The notes under the pieces are model-generated. The model did not search any database. It had not been told where the DNA came from and saw nothing but the letters and a program-made list of their open reading frames with translations. This document shows, piece after piece, positions 46,541 to 56,781 of a stretch of 64,000 nucleotides of DNA. This stretch comes from Schistocephalus solidus. Lineage: Eukaryota > Platyhelminthes > Cestoda > Diphyllobothriidea > Diphyllobothriidae. The translations under genes were made by a program, and so were the position numbers. Each line of letters starts with the position of its first letter. Within the stretch, counting starts at the first letter, position 1. The stretch lies in assembly GCA_017591395.1 (NCBI GenBank), contig WEDG01003961.1, positions 1 to 64,000 on the forward strand, in the 5' to 3' direction.

Positions 46541-47274
46541 CTTCTTCGCAATATGGTAATCATGGAACATCACACTCCTGTTAGATAAAAAACCATGTAT
46601 AGAATAAGTTAGACGATGGTCTTATGTTGCACCAACAATTAAGCATAATGTTATCACCAGTCAGTTTAACTCAGAGAGGTTGGGGGTACATACTCAAGGG
46701 TATATAGAATGAGGTCAATTCTGAGGAATCCTTACTTACGGCAAATCGGCGTATTTCTCACTTTAAGAAACCAGACTCAATTGACTCTTACGACGTGCTA
46801 AAAGTCTCGGCTAGGAAGGCCGCCAGGATTCTTTGTTGAGCTGGAAAATTTAAAATAGAGGTTGCTATATGCCCTTGGACTGTCACGCTGGACATACCCA
46901 GGGACTATAGCTGCGTTGTTATAGGACAAACGTTTTGCTGGGCGCTGGAGGTTCTGGTAAATTGGGTCATTACGACCACCAGCCAGGTTGTGGCTGCCTA
47001 TTCTCGTAACCGCGAATGTGGCCATTTGTCTATATCACCTTAAGGTCGGACTAACAGCCCATGTCAATTGGTTATCTGTTCGGTGTGTGGCTAAGCGCCT
47101 CGATGCGGCAACAACTTGGCGTCGATCGACGTGCTCCTCGTTGATTGGCTGGAGTTGCACGTAGCTCAGACGCATGTGCACATTTCGCGCCGCGACGATC
47201 AACAACGGTTGGCTCACTTTGTCGCGGACAGCTGTTACCGCCGGCCTCTGCGCTGCATCTGCGCGCATGCAGTA
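46541..47274. other. No recognisable gene
   Basis: No domain seen. GC content rises towards the right, next to the module B copy. Confidence 0.45.
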
Positions 47275-47640
47275 GTCAGTTCGACCGTCGTGATCCAAAA
47301 TTGTCCACCGTATGCTCCACATAAGGGTGGTGCAGGGACGGTGACTTGTGCGCAAATTAGTTTCAAGTGATAGTATACTTGCACTGCATCTACCGCACTC
47401 TCTCTTCCCTTACCCGCCTGTGCCCGGTGTCAAGACCTAGGCAAGTAGACAGTAAGTGGGGTCGAGCGCAGATGAATCATCTCCCACGGAGTGGGAGAGC
47501 GGGGTGTGGCATGAGCCTGCACCAACGCGTGCCCATATTGGTCACGCGTACCCCCATTTTCGCATTTGTTATGCAGCAACGCCTGCCGCACCCTGATTGG
47601 GCCCCCGTGGCATGCAGTAGTAAAGAGTGTGTGAATAACT
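47275..47640 (-). repeat. GC-rich module B (minus)
   Basis: CGACCGTCGTGATCC, TTGTCCACCGTATGCTCCAC, GGTGGTGCAGGGACGGTGAC, GATAGTATACTTGCACTGC and CCGCCTGTGCCCGGTGTCAAG: the clearest isolated module B end. Orientation is opposite to the array at 43.9-45.3 kb. Confidence 0.78.
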
Positions 47641-48444
47641 GCCTCCCTGACTTTTCATTGGTGAATTCCTCTTTGTCGATCTTCGTATCTAGTCAAAACC
47701 TCTAGCGTAGGGCATGGTTATCAATATCGAGTCCCGTACTGTAGTTGGTCCTGTGCTAAAGCCTGGGAAGTCAGGTGCAATTTTGGGGTTAGGAAGGTTA
47801 GAGTTAACTTTAAGAGGATTCGAGTTTGAGTTACTGTAAGGAGGGTTACCATTAGGGTATTATTACACTTAGGGCACGAGAATAGGTGCCCCATCGAATT
47901 TAGTGAAAGTCCGCCTTTAGTCCTTGAAATGCATCAGAATTCGGGCACAAAGCAATGTCAAACACTCATATTCCATTTCGTGATCAAGTGAGTTCATGAT
48001 GTAACTATCACCTGACGTTAAGCGTTCATGCTCATAACTGAAGTAGCACGAACCCGCAACTCAACATATAGCATATTCATATCAACGATCATGACACTTA
48101 AGTTCTTTCTCACCTAACCAGTCACGTTAACAAATAGAGTGCGCGAAGACCAACTGCCTTGACTTTGTCCAAAGGAAATCACAGGACAACATTCATGAGG
48201 TTTCATGTCCCCCAACCTCTAAGCCAAAAAGACCTCGTTGTCCTTCTAAGGGAGAACTCGATCTTTTCAATGTCCGAGATTCACATGGCAGACAGAAATA
48301 ATATTTGATAGGTAAGTTTGAATGCTGACATTGCACGCATTGAGAGGGAATCCACATTTTCTGGAAATTTTATCGAGGAATGCTGCATAGGATCATCGTA
48401 AAACACCATTTCCTTTCACTAAAGAAGTTGACAAACAGAACCCA
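47641..48444. other. No recognisable gene
   Basis: Contains a G/T-rich stretch (47770-47880) with GGGTTAGG-like words resembling the left arm of the fold-back repeat at 30.3 kb. No gene. Confidence 0.45.
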
Positions 48445-49032
48445 GTGACCGCCCCTGCACTTTCTTGCCTTCATTTATATCTGTTGATTGCTGTTTTACT
48501 ATTGTTAACAATGTTTATGCAGGAATCAGACAGAACAAGAAGACGCCGAATTAAAAGGTATGGGGAAGAGGAATTCGGTGAAATTGTGGAGACCATTAAG
48601 AGAAGACAAAGAGTGGAAGAGCTGGAGCTAAAAGCGTCACATAAGGACGTAATTGTTTATCTTTCGAGGGAAAATGAAGGAAATAGGTCGTCCACGGTAA
48701 GTGTAGTGGAAGATAATCATATAGGAGCATCGGAGGAAGAATAAACTCATAGTACCATTAACTCTGAATCGGATCAGTTAACGATTCAGAAGTTACGCGA
48801 ATGGGCTTTGCGAAACTACATTTCACATGCACACATACGTGAACTTTTGGGGATACATAGGCCATCCATACCCGAACTGCCTGCTGACCCTAGAACGCTT
48901 CTACGGGCTACGTATAAGTTAGAGGTAGCCCCTATGTGCATGGGGGAATACGTCCACGTTGGTTTGGAAAAACAACTTCGTATGCTTATGCTTAAGAATA
49001 TGGTGCCTGTAGCACCAAATAGGCTTACCTGA
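48445..49032 (+). pseudogene. Transposon-associated protein fragment with an internal stop
   Basis: One frame is open from 48445 to 49032 except for a TAA at 48742. Before the stop: RTRRRRIKRYGEEEFGEIVE and a charged segment. After it: SDQLTIQKLREWALRNYISH, HIRELLGIHRPSIPELPADP-RTLL and YVHVGLEKQLRMLML. The arrangement LR.WA....I....L..LL.I.....P.LP.DPRTLL followed by a G-Y-HxGLEK block is one I know from many uncharacterised, transposon-linked proteins in insects and cnidarians. I cannot name the superfamily with confidence. No transposase core or terminal inverted repeat is visible; the CR1-like fragment begins soon after. Confidence 0.6.
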
Positions 49033-49199
49033 AAACGTTCATGAGGCCTTTCCTCTTTGCAATATTTCGACAAACTTAACATAAGCATAGCCATTGTCTA
49101 CAATTTTGCCGTAGAAAAAGCCTAATTTCCCTGCAGATTCTCCTTTTTCGTAAATTCATGGCATGACAGATATGTGCACTGTTACCCGAAATTTTAAGT

Positions 49200-49272
49200 C
49201 AGAGCCCGGAATAGAAATCCGGACCCTCGACACTTTAGACCTGCGCACTAACCACTCGGCCACCGCATCACG
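49200..49272 (-). other. tRNA-like sequence (Leu/Ser type), antisense to the downstream LINE
   Basis: Read on the minus strand: GCGGTGGCCGAGTGGTTAGT (a good A box, as in Leu/Ser tRNAs), a CAGGTCTAAAGTGTCGAGGG middle and CCGGATTTCTATTCCGGGCT (a T arm with paired CCGGA/TCCGG, but a B box decayed from GGTTCGANNCC). The long middle is consistent with a type II tRNA. Not a functional gene by eye. It ends about 35 bases before the ORF1 start at 49308. Confidence 0.55.
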
Positions 49273-49275
49273 ACG

Positions 49276-50150
49276 ACGAGCGATATCGCAAACTTTAATT
49301 GATTGTATGGGCGTACCACATACCGACAGAATTTGTAGTGGATGCCAGGGGTTGGCCGGCAAGATCAATCATCTCGAGAAAGAGATTGAGATGATGAAAA
49401 TCCTGTTACAGTCTAGTTTAGGCACAGTCGACGATAAGAATGACCAGCGAGAGAACTCAAATAAACAAGAAAAAAATAAATCTGTCAGTAAAAAGGCCAA
49501 GAGTAATAGAACAGGGCTTCCGAGACATATCTCCACCAAACCCGAACCAGAAAAGATGACAAGCGTGCCGCTTATCACTTTAGACGCCGTGGACCCTAAA
49601 ACTATAAATGAATCGCAAACATTTCCGGCTTGTTAAACCAAGAACGAGCAGTGCTATCGATTCCCCAACCAGAACTACTGATTTCAATGCATCAAGGAGG
49701 GAACAAAGCGTTCGCGGTGTCCCATCAAACCCACTGAACGCAGAAGCCGACGGAAATCTGAGTGATCATAATCTTATTCCCGAAAATAAGACAATCACAG
49801 AGGCCTCGAGTGGATCGCAGTAAATGCATAATTATCAAAGGCATGCCTGAATCTATATCTGACAACCAAAAGCAAGAATACACGATGATATGGAGCTATT
49901 CCAGAGCTAGCTTGAAAGTCACTTTAAGGAGGATGAGAGGGTCACCGTTCAAAAAGCTTTCAGAATAGGTCAATTAAAAGACTTAAATGATGAGTCCAGT
50001 CCACCAAGACCACTGAAGCTTATCCTACAGAATGAGTTGAAATCCAGCTTTTTCTGAGCAGGAAACTTATGTTTCGAAACTCTCATCCAAAGATTTTTTT
50101 CATCCGGATTTGTCACCTGCGGAGAGTGATAAATGGAGAGGGCTCAAGGT
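49276..50150 (+). mobile_element. 5' fragment of a second CR1-like LINE family (ORF1)
   Basis: ORF1 starts at ATG 49308 (MGVPHTDRICSGCQGLAGKI), carrying the CSGCQ.LA.K...LE.EI.MMK coiled-coil start that parallels CGGCQTLASKLNQLEEEIRI in the copies at 55.7 and 56.8 kb. A Lys/Asn/Ser-rich linker follows, then an RRM-like segment: DRSKCIIIKGMPES, FKEDERVTVQKAFRIGQLKD and RPLKLILQNELK. It ends with RKLMFRNSHPKIFF / HPDLSPAESDKWRGLK, the last two parts in different frames across a seven-T run at 50094-50100. The element stops abruptly at about 50150, where a zinc-finger LINE tail begins. Several frameshifts. Confidence 0.8.
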
Positions 50151-51547
50151 AGAACTCCATCGAATCCATCGCACGGAGGCTGGTGAACCAGTGCCTGGGG
50201 CTCCGACATACAGTCGCCGCGCCCGCCTCCATTGCCTTCACTGTTGCCGCACAATTACACACCACATGGGCCTATTACGACGCATGCGCCTCCACGACAA
50301 CCTGCGGTAAACCACCGGAGGCTAAGCCACATCAGCGCACACCACCTACACCAATACATAGACAACACCCTCACAATCATAAAAATGTACCTGATAAAAT
50401 CACGGTGTCCTATAAACCGTGGCTTAGAAGGCTGCCAATCTAAAGCTTATACCAGAACACGCTGTTGGCCCAGTGTATGTGCTGTGTGTGTCAAGTGGCT
50501 GACCAGTGGACTGGGAGTCAGACGGCGATGGTTCCTCCATATCCCCTGATTTAGTGAATACTGGTGTGTGCGTTATGGGGGCCAGGTCGTGCTGTGCGCG
50601 CGAAGACGGCTTCGCCGACCCGTCAGCAAATGCGCCCACTCTCACATCAGACAACTGACTGGCTTGAACGGGTGTCTGATTGTTGGGTGAGAGAGAGAGT
50701 GAGGTCGACATCTCAGTGCATTTTCCTCACTATAAAATCAATCTGACGCGCTTGAAACTAGCATGGTGCACCGAAATCCATGGCTTGGAAGGCTGCCAAC
50801 TGAGGGGAACACATGGACCGCTTGGTCAGCCCAATGCGTGTTTTGTGTGGACTGGCTGACTGGTGGACTGAGAGTCAGGCTGCAATGGCTCCTTCTTAAT
50901 GTGGCCTTTATGGCACTCCCACTTCGTGGGATCCGAGCCAGGTGTGATGGAACGCCCAGGGGCGGCTACGGCCGCGCCAGCCACTTGCGCCCTCTCCCAT
51001 CTCCGGTCTTCTTGACTCTGTCATGACACTGGGCTCAGGTGGAGGAGAATGAGGAGAGAGTGCGGTAGATGCAGCGCAAGTCTACTATCACTTTAAACTA
51101 AATCACATGCAAGTCACTGTCCCTGCGCCAACCTTCTGTGGAGCATAAGGTGGACCTCGTTGTAATCGACGGTCGAGCTGTAATGTATTAATGTATTTAA
51201 AGTTTGTATTTCCGAAGAAGTTCATATCTTCTAATACATATATAATTGTAGCATCTCTGTTAAGAATACAAATACATAGAAATGGTTTCATAAGAAGAAT
51301 TTTTCAATTACTGTATAAATGAAACGACATGCATTATTACCACATCTTACCACAGCATTATGAAATGCAAACAGAGTTCTTGTGCCGTCTTCTTTGTTTA
51401 CGTTTCCATCGTCATTTAATTGGAACTACTACTTGCCTTAAATTTTATTGCCTTAAACAAAGGTTCTACTCGCTGTTTCCACTTCTATTGCATCTTTATC
51501 AACATAGTTCTAATTCCAAGATTAAACACGAGAATAACGATCAGTTG
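50151..51547 (+). mobile_element. Zinc-finger LINE 3' fragment: last finger, 3' UTR, modules A and B, AT-rich tail
   Basis: Starts with RIHRTEAGEPVPGAPTYSRR and HCLHCCRTITHHMGLLRRMRL (last C2H2 finger, decayed), then the same 3' UTR as at 43765-43850. Module A (about 50400-50760), module B (about 50770-51180) and an AT-rich segment (51181-51547) with TTTCCGAAGAAGTTCATATC follow. Positions 50466-51547 recur inverted at 62918-64000 at high similarity, including the AT-rich part, which the 44-45 kb array lacks. Confidence 0.82.
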
Positions 51548-52164
51548 CATAAGGATGTTAGTTTATGAGGACTACTACTGACGTTACTGCATCCAAATCA
51601 GTTGATCCATTAAAGCATAAAAAACCGAAAGAGAACAATTTTTCAGTCTCCCAGCTAATACCCTCATGAGGATTTAGCATCCAAGGAAAGACGTGGGGGA
51701 GCAAAATATGAAGGAAAGTGGACGTACGTTCAGTTCAGTTCAGTTCAGTTTTATTAAGGGAAATATAGGCGAAGCCTTTGAGCTCCCTATTGATGTCAAT
51801 GACTGCAAATTAAAAAAAGGCTGACATATAATGGACGTTAGACAAAGGGTTATCTCCCCGACACACTGTTGGAGAAGAAGAACCTTCTTCTGTCGAGTCT
51901 TGCACCTGTCACACGTAGTTTAATGGGATGTCCTCACAAATTAGTGGTAGTGGCCAGCTCAAAGAAGTCGCCAGATGCAAGGCAACAATCCTGACCCCGC
52001 AGCATGCGAAAGGCTTGTATTAGGTCACCACGTAGCTGTCTCTGGTCCAGAGGAAACAGATCAAGATTAGACAATCGTGTCTCGTAAGGCAGGCAGCTTT
52101 GACCTTGAACAAGCTTGGTTGCACGTCTTTGGACCTTCTCAAGGGTGTTGTGGTCTTTGACAGA

Positions 52165-54640
52165 CTACGGTCTCCAGGCTTGTATGGCAAATTCCATTTG
52201 TGGTCGCACGAACATCCCGAAGACCTTATCATAACACTCTTTGTCGAACTTTGCAAACGCTCGCTTAATTAGATACAAGCTTGACATGGCCGATTTTGCT
52301 ACTTTTGAGCAATGGAAAGATGGCTTCAGTGTGGGCGTGATCCATACTCCTAGATCTTTCTGAGCCTCTACCTCTGGTAGCGGTGTGTCTTCCAGATAGT
52401 AAATTCTCTGATGCCAGGAGCTGGTTCTGCCGAATCGCAGAATATTGCACTTGGTAGCATTGAATGGGAGGAGCCAGTTGTGCGACCATTCCTCGAGTCG
52501 ATGCAAGTTCGCCTGTAGATTTTCTTCATCAGCTGCGTTGTGGATGACCTTCCAAAGCTTTATATCGTCAGCAAACATGGCGATGTCACAGTCCAATCCA
52601 GTTACGCAGTCATCATTGTAAGGCCAAGGATGGAGCCCTGAAGAACCCCACTCTCAACCGCCACCTTCGCCGATTGTTGATCGCCAAGACGGACAATCTG
52701 AGATCGCCCAATCAATAAGTTTTCGATCCACTTAAAAGCTTGCCCCTTACCCCAATACGGTTGAGTTTTTATAGGAGACGTTGGTGAGGCACGCTATCAA
52801 AGGCCTTCTTGAAGTCTATGTAGACTGCGTGCACTACAGTTCCTTCATCGACCGCTCGGGTCCATCGTTCCAGACAGAAGAGCAAATTAGTTAAACAGGA
52901 CCTTCCTCTGCTGAATCCGTGCTGCGCGTCAGAGAGAAGATGATGCCGCTCCAGAAACTGCATCAGTTCACGTTTGATAATTCGCTCCACAATCTTGCAA
53001 CATATGGAGGTGAGACTTACCGGCCTGTAGTTATTTGCGGAAGCCCGGCTGCCACTTTTATGTATCGGGGAAATCCACGCGGTCTTCCAATCGGGTGGCA
53101 ATCTGCCTGCAGCGAGGGAGGCTTGGAAGAGTAGACACAAAGGTTCTGCCAACCCTATGGCCAATTCCTTCAACAACTTTGCCGGTATTACATCAGGACC
53201 TGGTGATTTGGTTTCGTCCAGCTTCAGTAGTTCCTGCAGAACAATAGGTTCTGTTATGACCACTGAGTCAATTGTCGGGATCTCTTCCGCACTATAGTTA
53301 TAAGCGGTTAGATTGGCTTCTCTCGTAAAAACCGACTGAAAGAACTCAGATAGATGCTCAGCCTTTTCCTCATCCTTGCAGAGTTCGAGGTCTTCATCCG
53401 TTTTTAACAAAGGGATAGGGTTTTTATTTCGAGTGCACTGCCTAATGTAGTTGTAGAAGAGCTTCGGGTTTTCTGCTGCACTGTTTATCAAGTTACTCTC
53501 AAAACGTTGGCGGGCTTTATAAACCAGGCCTTTAACCCTGTTCCTCTGCGTCTTGTACTTCGTCAGCGATTCGACGGTCTTTTCCCTGAGATAAGTTTGC
53601 CATAGCTTTCGCTTGCGGTTTACTTCACTCTTCAGTGTGTTCGTTAGCCACTGGGGCCTGTTGGTGATCTTTTTTTCGAATTAGGACAGTAGTTGGTGAT
53701 AAGTCCTTGTAATACGGCCTTAAATTGCAACCAATCCTCGAGAATACACCCGGTGAATGTTTCATTCCAATCTAAATGGCGCACATCAATTTTCATTTTG
53801 GGTAAAGTCTCCACGCCATAGGTTGCGTTTGACTGTGATGCTTCGATCGGGGACAGAGAAGAGTGAATATTCCCATTGTAGGACTACGTGATCACTTTTG
53901 CCCAGCGGGATAGACAGTTCACAACATCTACGCTGTCAGGCGCCTTTGTCAATACAAGGTCCAAACAATTAGCTTGTTGCCCCTCGCGTATTCTGGTCGG
54001 AGACAGGACGTGTTGAGTTAGGAAGCGTTTGTGTATAGCTTCTAGGAGGCGGCGATCGAAGTTTAATTCCGAGCCTGGTGCCGAGCTCAGATTCCAATCG
54101 ATATTTGGAGCATTAAAGTCGCCCATAATCATTACCTCGGATCGACTAGCAAACGATTCTAAATCATCTATCAGTCTACTGTCTGACTGCGGATCGTTTC
54201 TCGGTGGTCGTTAGACCGTTAGGATCTCAAGTGCTTGGGACCCCGGCGTTCTGATGGTGAGCCAGATGGCTTCAGTTTCGCACGCGAGCTTTTTCCTTTT
54301 TCTGACACGAGCAGGCCATATCTGACATAAGTCAGCACACCCCACCATGACGTCCTGCTCTATCCTTTATGAATAACTGAAAACCGGGGATGGCAACTTC
54401 ACGATCGTCCACCTTCGCGGTCAGCCACGTATCAGTTATGGAGATGATATCTGGTGGAGTTTGGCACACGTATATCTTAAGCTCGTCTAATTTAGGGAGT
54501 ATACTTTGGACATTGGTATATAAACATTTTAGTTTATTTGGGTGTTTTAAGCCGGCTATGTCGCTGCCTTCTTCATTTGAGGCAGCTGGACCGACATTCG
54601 CACAGGATGTGTCCATATTCAAGAGGCTTTGCATATTTCC
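52165..54640 (-). pseudogene. CR1-like ORF2 (endonuclease and reverse transcriptase), left copy
   Basis: Endonuclease: CLYTNVQSILPKLDELKIYV, IISITDTWLTAK and VMIMGDFNAPNIDWNLSSAP. Reverse transcriptase (53491-52769): ETKSPGPDVIPAKLLKELA, NNYRPVSLTSICCKIVERII, QHGFSRGRSCLTNLLFCLER and VHAVYIDFKKAFDSVPHQRL. Palm (52596-52165): DCDIAMFADDIKLWKVIHNA and VRPQMEFAIQAWRP. Frame changes near 54330, 53880, 52760 and 52600 break the protein. Confidence 0.88.
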
Positions 54641-54956
54641 GCAGTAGAACTGGATTTTGTGTAGATTGTTGCATTGGATTAGTTACCCGACCGTGAGACT
54701 TTTGTCAGAATGACGGGCGTCCTCCACAGAAGGGGTTTCTGTACTCGAACAATCACTCCGTTCCTTATTACCAGTCCCTTCTCTCCCTGTTCTTTTAAGT
54801 TCTCCAATTCCGCTTTTAGCGCCATCCATTTCATTCTCTCTTGTACGGAGTAGTCCAGTTGAAAAAAATACCTCTGTGACCGGAGACTTCCCCTGCTGTT
54901 CGCTCGATTAGAAGGTCTCTCTGAAGTTTGTTTTCCAAAATTACCTTTAAAGGCCT

Positions 54957-55778
54957 TTATTTATTTCTTAGAAAGTTTGTGTTATCTTTACTATTTAGTC
55001 TGAAAAGTTTAAAAACCCTAATGTGTTCATCCTCTCTTATTATTTTACTCAAACACTCTTGCAAGGCCATGATATCATCATTTATTCTACACCTGGGGAT
55101 TTCGTTGGTTGATTCATGAAGCCCATGGACGATTATGCATTGTGACCTGTCCACAGCACCTCTTTCCACGGGGTTCTGTTGAATAATTTGCCTGGATGAT
55201 GTTGGGGCTTCCCCAAAACTGGCTTCAACGTCTTTGGCTTGGGGAGGTACTACCGCTGTGGGTCCACTTTGTGTCATTCATTCGGTGGGCAACAGCTCAT
55301 GTATATTTGCCTCTGATGAAGCGCGCGTGGCCTGGAGACTATTTTCGTTAATCATTATCTGTCGTGTTTCGTTTAGCTCGTTCATTGGTATATTTTGATC
55401 AATTTCATTTTGTACCTTCGATTGCTTTTCTGGCGAGTTTGACATCATCCCCTTCGGATTTTTGGTACCCGTCCCTGTGGTCTTACCTTTCGCCTTTTTC
55501 TTATTCTTCAGTGTTACTGGAGGCTCTGCGTCACTACTCTTGACTGGTAGCTTAGATACCACATTGTATATATTTGGGGATTTGTTGTGTAGGTTGCCTC
55601 GTGCTCTACGCCGTGTTATCCTATGCGTTGATGCTGGCAATCGATCCTCTGAAACGAGGGTTTGCTGTATAAAATTCATCATAATCCTGATTTCTTCCTC
55701 CAGTTGATTTAACTTGGAGGCTAGTGTTTGACAACCGCCACAATAGTTTTCCACGTACTTTGGCTGTAACCAAATCAT
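54957..55778 (-). pseudogene. CR1-like ORF1, left copy
   Basis: ATG at 55778 (MIWLQPKYVENYCGGCQTLA), a coiled-coil start, a Lys/Arg-rich linker (KNKKKAKGKTTGTGTKNPKG), then a stop near 55278 and a second piece 55277-54957 with DRSQCIIVHGLHESTNEIPR and DEHIRVFKLFRLNSKDNTNF (RRM-like core). The start lies only 28 bases from the tRNA-like sequence. The C-terminal part continues past 54957 in other frames to the seven-base homopolymer at 54862-54868. Confidence 0.82.
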
Positions 55779-55806
55779 AAGGCTTTAAGAGCGCCCCACT
55801 GAGCGT

Positions 55807-55878
55807 GCCGCGATGGCGCAGTCGGGTAGACGTAGATATTGTAGGAGTGGTGTCGCCGGTTTAATCCCGCCCCGAGCA
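55807..55878 (+). other. tRNA-Thr(UGU)-like sequence, antisense to the left LINE (diverged)
   Basis: GCCGCGATGGCGCAGTCGGG gives a good A box (TGGCGCAGTCGG) and TCGCCGGTTTAATCCCGCC a near B box. The anticodon region has decayed (ATATTGTAGG against CTTGTAG in the right copy). It runs opposite to the LINE, whose ORF1 begins 28 bases to its left. Confidence 0.6.
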
Positions 55879-56678
55879 GCATTTTGCACTTCAATTTCAG
55901 CCTTCACCATTTTGCACACATATAGTATATCCACAAGAAAAAAACGTTAGATATGAATTTTAGTCCTATGTTCGAGTGAAAAGCCTGTTACGTCGTTCTC
56001 CTATTAGATAATGACTTTAAAGGCTGGATATTGTCGTCCTAATACAGTGGTAGATGAATTCGGAAGAGAGATCTTTATCAAGTATGTTCGAAATGTGATG
56101 CATTCAACGAATAAGTTTAGTAGAGTAACTCAGCCTTTGAAGAAGTTGCTTGTTTCGGTTGTCAAACGGTTGACACGAGGGTGAGCCGACTCGATGGAAG
56201 TCCGTGTTCTGCCAAAATCCGTTGAAAAGTTGTGAGGACGAAGTTATTGTTGAGTGGAATCCAGTTTCTGGTATCGGAAAGCTAATAGAGTGGACAGTAG
56301 GCCACAATTCTTGAAGAAAATAAATTCATTAGAGGTCAGAAATTTGAACCTAAATTCAAAACGCGCGTCCACGTGTACGTACAGTATGCATGATCTCTTA
56401 TTGAATGTGCTTTATAGTACAGGCTGAGTTACTCTACTAAAAGTATTCGTTGAATGCATCATATTTCGAACATACTTGATAAAGATATCTCTTCCGAATT
56501 CATCTACTACTGTATTAGGACGAAAATATCCAGCCTTTAAAGTCATTATCTAATAGGAGAACGACGTAACAGGCTTTTCCCTCGAACATAGGACGAAAAT
56601 TCATATCTAACGTTTTTTCCTTGTGGATATATTATCTGTGTGCAAAATGGTGAAGGCTGAAATTGAAGTGCAAAATGC

Positions 56679-56750
56679 AGCTCGGGGCGGGATCGAACCG
56701 GCGACCCCACTCCTACAAGACCAACGCCTACCCAACTGCACCATCGCGGC
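56679..56750 (-). other. tRNA-Thr(UGU)-like sequence, antisense to the right LINE
   Basis: On the minus strand: GCCGCGATGGTGCAGTTGGG (A box TGGTGCAGTTGG), GGTCTTGTAG (TGT in the anticodon position) and GTCGCCGGTTCGATCCCGCC (perfect B box GGTTCGATCCC). The anticodon stem and acceptor 3' side no longer pair properly, so it is a tRNA-derived sequence rather than a working gene. It lies about 30 bases upstream of the ORF1 start and in the opposite direction. Confidence 0.68.
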
Positions 56751-56781
56751 ACGCTCGGAGGGCGCTCTAAAAGCCTTATAA

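Larger units (their letters stand above)
51729..56134 (-). mobile_element. CR1-like LINE, near full length (left copy)
   Basis: The 3' end at 51729 has four tandem CAGTT units, then TATTAAGGGAAATATAGGCG...CCTTTGAGCTCCC. Going leftward to rightward on the minus strand: reverse transcriptase, endonuclease, ORF1, then a 5' leader of about 350 bases with an internal tRNA-like sequence, ending near 56134 at the GGCTGAGTTACTCTACTAAA block shared with the right copy. The aligned reverse-transcriptase segment differs from the right copy at 15 of 240 residues, so this is a recent but not identical copy. Several frameshifts inactivate it. Confidence 0.9.

Noticed and set aside
56679..56750. Functional tRNA-Thr gene
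   Set aside because: A and B boxes are good, but the anticodon and acceptor stems do not pair properly, and the sequence is duplicated as part of a LINE leader.
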